DNA of 11,569 nt from Enterovibrio sp042096095. Lineage in GTDB: Bacteria; Pseudomonadota; Gammaproteobacteria; Enterobacterales; Vibrionaceae. This document shows, piece by piece, positions 6,171 to 11,569 of the stretch. Under the pieces are notes generated by a model. That model had not been told where the DNA came from and ran no database searches. It saw only the letters and a list, made by a program, of their open reading frames with translations. Both the position numbers and the translations under genes were made by a program. Within the stretch, counting starts at the first letter, position 1. Each line of letters starts with the position of its first letter. The stretch covers positions 1-11,569 of the forward strand of contig JBELME010000120.1 of NCBI GenBank assembly GCA_042096095.1, read 5' to 3'.

Positions 6171-9017
6171 ATGTCACTGCCTTCTGAACTTGAACATCGC
6201 GCAACTCGCGCATTGGATGCATTGTCTGACACGCAAGCGGAAAACCTCGAACAATGGCAAGGCGAGCAGCGTGAATCGCTGACCCGCACCTTAGCGCTGA
6301 GTGATTTCATTTCTGAGTCGATGCAGCACGATGCAACGCTGCTTCCTTGGCTGAAAGACAACCTCGCCTCTGGGCATCGTCGAAAAACATATCGCCAGCG
6401 TTTAAAAGAAAGGCTGGATAACCAAATGGATGAAAACGGCGTTATGCGTGAGCTGCGCCGTTTTCGCCGCCAAGAAATGGTGTGGCTCGCATGGCATGAT
6501 TTTAATGACACGATGAGTCTGGATGACAGCCTCGCCCATTTGTCTAAGTTGGCAGAATCCATGATCATGGAAGCCTACGGTTGGCTTTACCGCTATTGCT
6601 GTAAAGAGTGGGGAACGCCTCGCGACGATGCGGGCAATGCGCAGCCCATGTTGATCCTCGGCATGGGGAAATTGGGCGGTGGCGAGCTTAACTTTTCTTC
6701 CGATATCGACCTGATTTTTACTTACCCTGAGAACGGTGAAACGGAAGGCGCGCGCCGCAGTATTTCTAACGCGCAGTTCTTTACCCGCCTCGGTCAGCGT
6801 TTGATCAAAGCGCTGGATCAGCAAACTTTTGACGGCTTTTGTTACCGTGTAGATATGCGCTTGCGTCCTTTCGGTGACAGTGGGCCGTTAGTCATGAGTT
6901 TTGCTGCGCTTGAAGATTATTACCAAGAACAAGGGCGAGATTGGGAACGCTACGCGATGATCAAAGCGCGGGTGATGGGGAAGGAGCAATTCGATTGCTA
7001 CCAAACGTTACGCCAAATGCTGCGCCCGTTCGTGTTCCGTCGCTATATTGATTTCAGTGCGATCCAGTCACTGCGACGCATGAAAGCCATGATCCGCAGT
7101 GAAGTGCGTCGCCGAGGTTTGACCAACAACATTAAGTTGGGGGCGGGCGGGATCCGCGAGGTCGAGTTTATCGCGCAATCCTTCCAATTGATCCGTGGTG
7201 GTCGCGATCCGTCTTTGCGTAAGCGTGGCCTTTTTATTACCTTAAATGCCATTAAAACCCTCAACATGTTGCCACTCGAAGACGTGGATACACTCGAAGC
7301 GTCTTACCGTTACCTTCGTCGCGTTGAAAATTTACTGCAAGCCATCGGTGACAAGCAAACTCAAACCTTGCCAGATGACAATGTGGATCAGCTGCGCCTT
7401 GCGATCGCGATGGGCGAAACATGCTGGGGGGATTTACACACCAAGATCCTCGCGCACATGAAGGGCGTGCATGATGTGTTTGATGATCTGATTGGTGAGG
7501 AAGAAGACAGCGAAGACGCTAAGGTGGATGACGTCTTTGGGGAAGTGTGGGATGCCGCGCGCGATACCGAGTTGGTTGAGAAAATCCTGCAAGACATGCA
7601 TGCCAAATCGCCGACGGAGAAAGCCAACGCGCTGCTTCACTTTAAGCAAGAGCTTGCGAAGCGCACGTTAGGGCCGCGAGGCCGAGAAGTGCTCAACCGT
7701 TTGATGCCTGTGGTACTGAGCCAAATTTTGTGCCGTGATGACGGGCTGGCAGTGCTTGAGCGTGTGCTCAAGCTGTTGGTGAGTATCGCTACGCGTACTA
7801 CGTACCTTGAGTTGTTGGATGAGCACCACAGTGCCATCGCGCAGCTAGTGAGACTGTGTGGCGCAAGCCCGATGGTGGCAGAGCAACTGTCGACTTTCCC
7901 GATCTTGTTGGATGAGTTGTTGGATCTTCAACACCTCTATAATCCAACACCTTTAGATCAATACCGCAATGAGCTGTTCGAATTTCTTGCTCGGATCCCC
8001 GAGGAGGACATGGAACAGCAAATGGAAATGATTCGCCAATACAAGCAAACCCAATTGCTGCGTATTGCGGCGGCTGACATTGCAGATGTATTACCTGTGA
8101 TGGAGGTGAGTGATCACCTGACGTACCTAGCTGAAGCGATCGTGGAGGCGGTGGTGAATCAGGCGTGGTATCAGATGGTTGAAAAATATGGTCAGCCTTC
8201 GCACCTTGCTGATCGCCATGGTCGCGGTTTTGCTGTGATTGGTTATGGCAAAGTGGGTGGTATTGAGCTCGGGTATAACTCGGACTTGGATGTAGTGTTC
8301 CTGCATGATTGCCCTGATAACGTGTATACCGACGGGCCGAAAGAAATCGACGGTCGCCAGTTCTATCTGCGCTTGGCGCAACGCATTGTTCACCTGTTTT
8401 CTACGCGCACGGCCTCTGGCGTGTTGTATGACATCGACACGCGCCTTCGCCCGTCAGGTGCATCGGGCATGTTGGTGACAACAGTAGAATCGTTCCTCGA
8501 CTATCAAAACACAGAAGCGTGGACGTGGGAGCATCAAGCCTTGGTGCGCACACGTATGATTTACGGCGATGCTGTGTTGGCGAAAGGCTTTGCTGATGTT
8601 CGTAAGCAAGTGCTGACGAAAGAAAGGGACCGCGACGCGCTGCGTAAAGATGTGGCAGACATGCGCATCAAAATGCGCGATCACCTCGGCAGCAAAGAAA
8701 AAGACAAGTTCCACATCAAGCAAGATCCAGGTGGCATCACAGACATTGAGTTTCTAACGCAATATTTGGTGCTCGCAAACAGCTATGATGAGGGAGCACT
8801 CACGCGCTGGAGTGACAATGTTCGGATCCTTGAAGACATGGCGCAAGTTGGCATTCTTGATACGGCGCAAGCGCTTAAACTGCGTGATGCTTACACGACG
8901 ATGCGTGATGAAATTCACCGTTTAAATCTGCTCGATGCGTCGGTCGAGATTGCCGATGACAGTTTCCTTGAAGAGCGCGAGGTGGTGCGTGATGCATGGA
9001 AGGTGTGGATGGAGTAA
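6171..9017 (+). CDS. glnE: Bifunctional glutamine synthetase adenylyltransferase / adenylyl-removing enzyme
   Basis: Cytoplasmic regulator of nitrogen assimilation. The C-terminal domain transfers AMP from ATP to a tyrosine of glutamine synthetase, switching it down; the N-terminal domain removes AMP by phosphorolysis. The balance is set by glutamine and PII (GlnB). The protein has 948 residues, close to the 946 of E. coli, so it is full length. Both nucleotidyltransferase cores are intact: N-terminal ILGMGKLGGGELNFSSDIDL at 162-181 with the metal-binding pair D178/D180, and C-terminal VIGYGKVGGIELGYNSDLDV at 689-708 with D705/D707. Other family blocks include the YRVDMRLRPFGDSGPL and YDIDTRLRPSGASGML segments and the two GGIREVEF / GGITDIEF motifs. 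The start with MSLPSELEHRA is set by AAGGA at 6162-6166. It follows the chemoreceptor terminator and converges with lpxL. Confidence 0.97.
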   Translation: MSLPSELEHRATRALDALSDTQAENLEQWQGEQRESLTRTLALSDFISESMQHDATLLPWLKDNLASGHRRKTYRQRLKERLDNQMDENGVMRELRRFRRQEMVWLAWHDFNDTMSLDDSLAHLSKLAESMIMEAYGWLYRYCCKEWGTPRDDAGNAQPMLILGMGKLGGGELNFSSDIDLIFTYPENGETEGARRSISNAQFFTRLGQRLIKALDQQTFDGFCYRVDMRLRPFGDSGPLVMSFAALEDYYQEQGRDWERYAMIKARVMGKEQFDCYQTLRQMLRPFVFRRYIDFSAIQSLRRMKAMIRSEVRRRGLTNNIKLGAGGIREVEFIAQSFQLIRGGRDPSLRKRGLFITLNAIKTLNMLPLEDVDTLEASYRYLRRVENLLQAIGDKQTQTLPDDNVDQLRLAIAMGETCWGDLHTKILAHMKGVHDVFDDLIGEEEDSEDAKVDDVFGEVWDAARDTELVEKILQDMHAKSPTEKANALLHFKQELAKRTLGPRGREVLNRLMPVVLSQILCRDDGLAVLERVLKLLVSIATRTTYLELLDEHHSAIAQLVRLCGASPMVAEQLSTFPILLDELLDLQHLYNPTPLDQYRNELFEFLARIPEEDMEQQMEMIRQYKQTQLLRIAAADIADVLPVMEVSDHLTYLAEAIVEAVVNQAWYQMVEKYGQPSHLADRHGRGFAVIGYGKVGGIELGYNSDLDVVFLHDCPDNVYTDGPKEIDGRQFYLRLAQRIVHLFSTRTASGVLYDIDTRLRPSGASGMLVTTVESFLDYQNTEAWTWEHQALVRTRMIYGDAVLAKGFADVRKQVLTKERDRDALRKDVADMRIKMRDHLGSKEKDKFHIKQDPGGITDIEFLTQYLVLANSYDEGALTRWSDNVRILEDMAQVGILDTAQALKLRDAYTTMRDEIHRLNLLDASVEIADDSFLEEREVVRDAWKVWME

Positions 9018-9072
9018 AGAGGGTCGAGAGGCGAGAAAGAGCAGTCTCGAGTAAGAGTAATATCAAAAAACG

Positions 9073-9098
9073 AAAAGCCAGCATAAATGCTGGCTTTT
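9073..9098. terminator. Bidirectional terminator between convergent glnE and lpxL
   Basis: An 11-bp perfect stem, AAAAGCCAGCA (9073-9083) and TGCTGGCTTTT (9088-9098), has a 4-nt loop. It ends in a four-T run on the plus strand. On the minus strand the stem's T run is followed by CG and then TTTTTT (9065-9070). It is placed to stop both glnE and lpxL transcripts. Confidence 0.88.
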
Positions 9099-9128
9099 CT
9101 GTGTATGAGCTACATCATTCTTCGAATC

Positions 9129-10058
9129 TCAATCGTACAACGACGGCTCGCCATCTGGTCGACTCTTAAATCGACGGTGCAACCACATGTATTGCTCTGG
9201 CGCACGCAGGATCGAACGCTCTACAAACTTGTTGGTGTAGATGGCTGCGGCTTCCTCGTCGTCATACGGGAAAGCCGGCAGAGGCGGATCCAAGGTCATG
9301 GTGTAACCCGTTCCCTCGCGATCACGTGTGACGGTGAAGGTAAATACGGTCGCTTTACCTGCTGATGCCAATAAATGTGTGCCTGTGGTGGTACATGCTT
9401 TTTTAACGGCAAACAGCGGCGCCCATGCGTAGCGGTGACGGCCATAATCATGGTCTGGGGCATACCAAATCAACTCACCTTGACGCAATTCTTTGATCAT
9501 GCGTTTTACGTCACGGCGGTCAATTGCGCCATTGTCGCGGGTCCGCCCACGGTATTGAAACCAATCATAAACGGGGTTGGTGTTAGGGCGGTATACGCCA
9601 TAGCCCGGTGTGTGAGTACCAAATGCGCGTGCGCCAAGTTCAAGGTTGAATGAGTGCACTGCAAGCACAAGCCCGCCTTTATTGCTGGCTTTGAGTTGTT
9701 CTAAGTGTTCAAAACCGACGAATTTCATGTGTTTCTTAATGCGCCATTTTGGCCAAAACCATGCCATGCAGGTTTCGAATAACGCCATGCCCATGTGCTC
9801 AAAGTTTTCTTTGAGCATGGCTTCGCGTTCGCCACCGGTCATTTCTGGAAAGCACAGCTGCAAGTTGCGATCGGCAATTTTTTTACGGCTTTTAAAGAAT
9901 TTCATGATCAGCAGACCAATCTTAAACCCTAAAAAGCGTTGCACGCGATACGGCAGCCAACTGATAAGAAACATCAAGCCAACCCCAATCCAAGTATGAA
10001 GATACTTTGGATGGAGGAAAGACCATTGGAATGTTGGTGCTTCGTGTTTGTTGCTCAT
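9129..10058 (-). CDS. lpxL: LpxL-type Kdo2-lipid IVA (late) acyltransferase
   Basis: Inner-membrane enzyme of the HtrB/MsbB family that adds a secondary acyl chain, from acyl-ACP, to Kdo2-lipid IVA in lipid A synthesis. It has 309 residues, against 306 for E. coli LpxL, which it resembles throughout: FLHPKYLHTWIGVG near 14-27 leading into one N-terminal membrane anchor (about 22-39), NLQLCFPEM near 65-73, MGMALFETCMAWFWP near 89-103, GVYRPNTNPVYDW at 154-166, IWYAPDHDYG at 197-206, and APEQYMWLHRRFKSRP near the C-terminus. The catalytic HX4E motif is H135-SFNL-E140. These features favour LpxL over LpxM, though the acyl chain length and the exact position acylated cannot be read, and Vibrionaceae often carry several paralogues. 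AGGAAG lies about 12 nt before the ATG, a rather long spacing. Convergent with glnE, divergent from hldE. Confidence 0.9.
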   Translation of the reverse strand: MSNKHEAPTFQWSFLHPKYLHTWIGVGLMFLISWLPYRVQRFLGFKIGLLIMKFFKSRKKIADRNLQLCFPEMTGGEREAMLKENFEHMGMALFETCMAWFWPKWRIKKHMKFVGFEHLEQLKASNKGGLVLAVHSFNLELGARAFGTHTPGYGVYRPNTNPVYDWFQYRGRTRDNGAIDRRDVKRMIKELRQGELIWYAPDHDYGRHRYAWAPLFAVKKACTTTGTHLLASAGKATVFTFTVTRDREGTGYTMTLDPPLPAFPYDDEEAAAIYTNKFVERSILRAPEQYMWLHRRFKSRPDGEPSLYD

Positions 10059-10219
10059 GGCTGAATTGTGCTTCCTAAATAAAGCTCGATATTAAGAGCA
10101 ATATTCTAACCGTATTTGAGTGTAAGTTGCAGGTATCAATGTGCTTCTTTGTTGGGAGGCTGTTGCTTTGAAGGCATTGTGGTAATATCGCACGCTTTCC
10201 TTTGTCCCTGGAGATAACA
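10059..10219. promoter_or_regulatory. Divergent intergenic region between lpxL and hldE
   Basis: These 161 bp hold the promoters of two envelope genes transcribed away from each other: lipid A acylation and ADP-heptose synthesis. I see no gene or hairpin terminator in it. The half nearest lpxL is AT-rich. The best promoter-like element, an extended -10, is near the hldE end. Confidence 0.45.
10180..10188 (+). promoter_or_regulatory. Candidate extended -10 promoter for hldE
   Basis: TGGTAATAT combines the extended TGn element with TAATAT (4/6 to TATAAT). It would start transcription near 10195, about 25 nt before the hldE ATG. No convincing -35 lies at 16-18 bp, which is acceptable for extended -10 promoters but keeps this tentative. 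Confidence 0.35.
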
Positions 10220-11569
10220 ATGAAACTGACTTTACCTGACTACCAACAAGCCGATGTCTTGGTTGTTGGTGACGTAATGCTTGACCGTTACTGGTACGGT
10301 CCTACAGGTCGTATTTCGCCAGAAGCCCCTGTGCCAGTGGTGAAGATTAATCAAACCGAAGAGCGTCCTGGTGGTGCAGCTAACGTGGCAATGAATATTG
10401 CAGCGTTGGGTGGTAAAGCGAGATTGATTGGCCTCGTGGGTCAAGACGAGCAAGCAAGTGTGCTGAATGAAACCCTCAGTTCACTGAAAGTCGATTGTAA
10501 TTTTGTTGGTTTAGCGAACTACCCGACCATCACCAAGTTGCGTGTGATGAGCCGAAACCAGCAATTGATTCGCCTTGATTTCGAAGAAGGCTTCCACAAT
10601 GTGGACATCGCGCCAATCCTTGAGCGCATCGAAGCCGCGTTGCCAAATACCAAAGCAATGATCTTGTCTGATTATGCCAAAGGTGCACTGGAAAACGTGC
10701 AGCCAATGATTCAGTTGGCGCGTAAAGCGGGCATTCCTACCTTGGTTGATCCAAAGGGTGCTGACTTTGAACGTTACCGCGGTGCAACACTATTAACGCC
10801 AAACATGAGCGAATTTGAAACCGTGGTGGGTGCATGCCCAACGGAAGAAAACATCGTTGAGAAAGGCTTAGAACTTATTCGTAAGTTTGAGTTTGAAGCG
10901 CTACTTGTCACGCGCAGTGAGCACGGCATGATGCTTCTTCAAGAGGGCCAAGATCCTTTGAGTCTGCCTACGTTGGCGAAAGAAGTGTATGACGTGACCG
11001 GTGCGGGCGATACCGTGATTTCTGTGTTGGCGTCATCGCTGGCTGCGGGTAAATCACTGGCTGATGCGTGTGCCCTTGCGAATGCGGCGGCAGGTGTCGT
11101 TGTTGGTAAACTGGGTACGTCTACGCTGTCGACCATCGAATTGACCGAAGCGGTTCACGGAAGCCACCAGTCTGGTTTTGGTGTGGTGGCTGAGAATCAA
11201 CTGATTGCTGCCGTTCAAATGGCAAAATCCCGTGGCGAAACGGTCGTTATGACAAATGGTTGCTTCGACATTCTTCATGCTGGCCATGTGGCTTACTTGA
11301 ATGAAGCGGCGAAATTGGGTGATCGCCTAATTGTTGCCGTGAACACCGATGAATCTGTCCGTGGTTTGAAAGGACCCGGTCGTCCTGTTAACCCAACCGA
11401 TCGCCGTATGGCAGTGTTGGCGGGTTTGAGCGCGGTGGATTGGGTTGTGCCTTTCGCGGAAGAAACACCGCAACGCTTGATCAGCGAAGTGCTGCCAAGC
11501 TTGCTGGTAAAAGGTGGCGACTACAAACCTGAAGATATTGCGGGTGGTAAAGAAGTGATTGCAGCAGGT
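10220..11569 (+). CDS. hldE: Bifunctional heptose 7-phosphate kinase / heptose 1-phosphate adenylyltransferase (partial, C-terminus beyond right edge)
   Basis: Cytoplasmic enzyme of ADP-L-glycero-beta-D-manno-heptose synthesis for the LPS inner core. The N-terminal ribokinase-like domain phosphorylates D-glycero-beta-D-manno-heptose 7-phosphate at C1; the C-terminal domain adenylylates the bisphosphate product after GmhB removes the 7-phosphate. The window holds 450 codons; E. coli HldE has 477 residues, so only the last 26 or so are missing. Kinase motifs seen are VVGDVMLDRYWYG (15-27), RPGGAANVAMNIAALGG, DPKGADFERYRGATLLTPN, and DVTGAGDT (258-265) with catalytic base D264. The transferase domain starts near 344 with MTNGCFDILHAGH, whose HAGH (353-356) is the HxGH nucleotide-binding motif, and includes AVNTDESVRGLKGPGRPVNP and LVKGGDY. 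GGAG at 10210-10213, 6 nt before the ATG, supports the start. Divergent from lpxL. Confidence 0.96.
   Translation, partial: MKLTLPDYQQADVLVVGDVMLDRYWYGPTGRISPEAPVPVVKINQTEERPGGAANVAMNIAALGGKARLIGLVGQDEQASVLNETLSSLKVDCNFVGLANYPTITKLRVMSRNQQLIRLDFEEGFHNVDIAPILERIEAALPNTKAMILSDYAKGALENVQPMIQLARKAGIPTLVDPKGADFERYRGATLLTPNMSEFETVVGACPTEENIVEKGLELIRKFEFEALLVTRSEHGMMLLQEGQDPLSLPTLAKEVYDVTGAGDTVISVLASSLAAGKSLADACALANAAAGVVVGKLGTSTLSTIELTEAVHGSHQSGFGVVAENQLIAAVQMAKSRGETVVMTNGCFDILHAGHVAYLNEAAKLGDRLIVAVNTDESVRGLKGPGRPVNPTDRRMAVLAGLSAVDWVVPFAEETPQRLISEVLPSLLVKGGDYKPEDIAGGKEVIAAG

Noticed and set aside
9032..9049. Small hairpin CGAGA / TCTCG just after glnE
   Set aside because: The stem is only 5 bp and no T tract follows; the strong two-way terminator immediately downstream explains termination.

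Overview
The window looks like core chromosome from a gamma-proteobacterium, most likely a member of the Vibrionaceae (Vibrio, Grimontia, Photobacterium, Enterovibrio or Salinivibrio type). I base this on the protein families, their close resemblance to the enterobacterial versions, and the order ygiF - glnE - lpxL-like acyltransferase - hldE. The genus cannot be fixed from the sequence alone. Coding density is high: eight protein genes, no gap longer than 300 bases, and no rRNA, tRNA, CRISPR or insertion sequence recognised.

Layout from left to right. (1) A leftward two-gene operon: a PhoU-like DUF47 protein (TIGR00153 type, 1034-1714) followed by a PitA-type inorganic phosphate transporter that runs off the left edge (998 down to 1). 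(2) Divergent from it across 175 bp is ygiF (1890-3410), a CYTH-CHAD inorganic triphosphatase, ending in a strong hairpin terminator. (3) A divergent pair: a leftward six-transmembrane voltage-gated-type potassium channel (3488-4294) and a rightward methyl-accepting chemotaxis protein with a periplasmic sensor domain (4414-6012), followed by another terminator. (4) glnE (6171-9017), the two-domain glutamine synthetase adenylyltransferase/adenylyl-removing enzyme. (5) A two-way terminator separates glnE from a convergent LpxL-type lipid A acyltransferase (9129-10058). (6) Divergent from lpxL is hldE (10220 to the right edge), the bifunctional heptose kinase/adenylyltransferase of LPS inner-core synthesis, cut about 26 codons before its expected end.

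Functional themes. The left third deals with phosphate: Pi uptake, its PhoU-like partner, and a triphosphate/polyphosphate-associated enzyme. The right third deals with the cell envelope: lipid A acylation and ADP-heptose synthesis share one divergent promoter region. glnE regulates nitrogen assimilation. The channel and chemoreceptor sit between ygiF and glnE, which are neighbours in E. coli, so they look like a lineage-specific insertion into a conserved block.

No clearly new biological system was found. The points most worth a second look are the channel-chemoreceptor pair, the receptor's unassigned sensor domain, the phosphate-themed divergon, and a pair of identical 8-base repeats in its promoter region.
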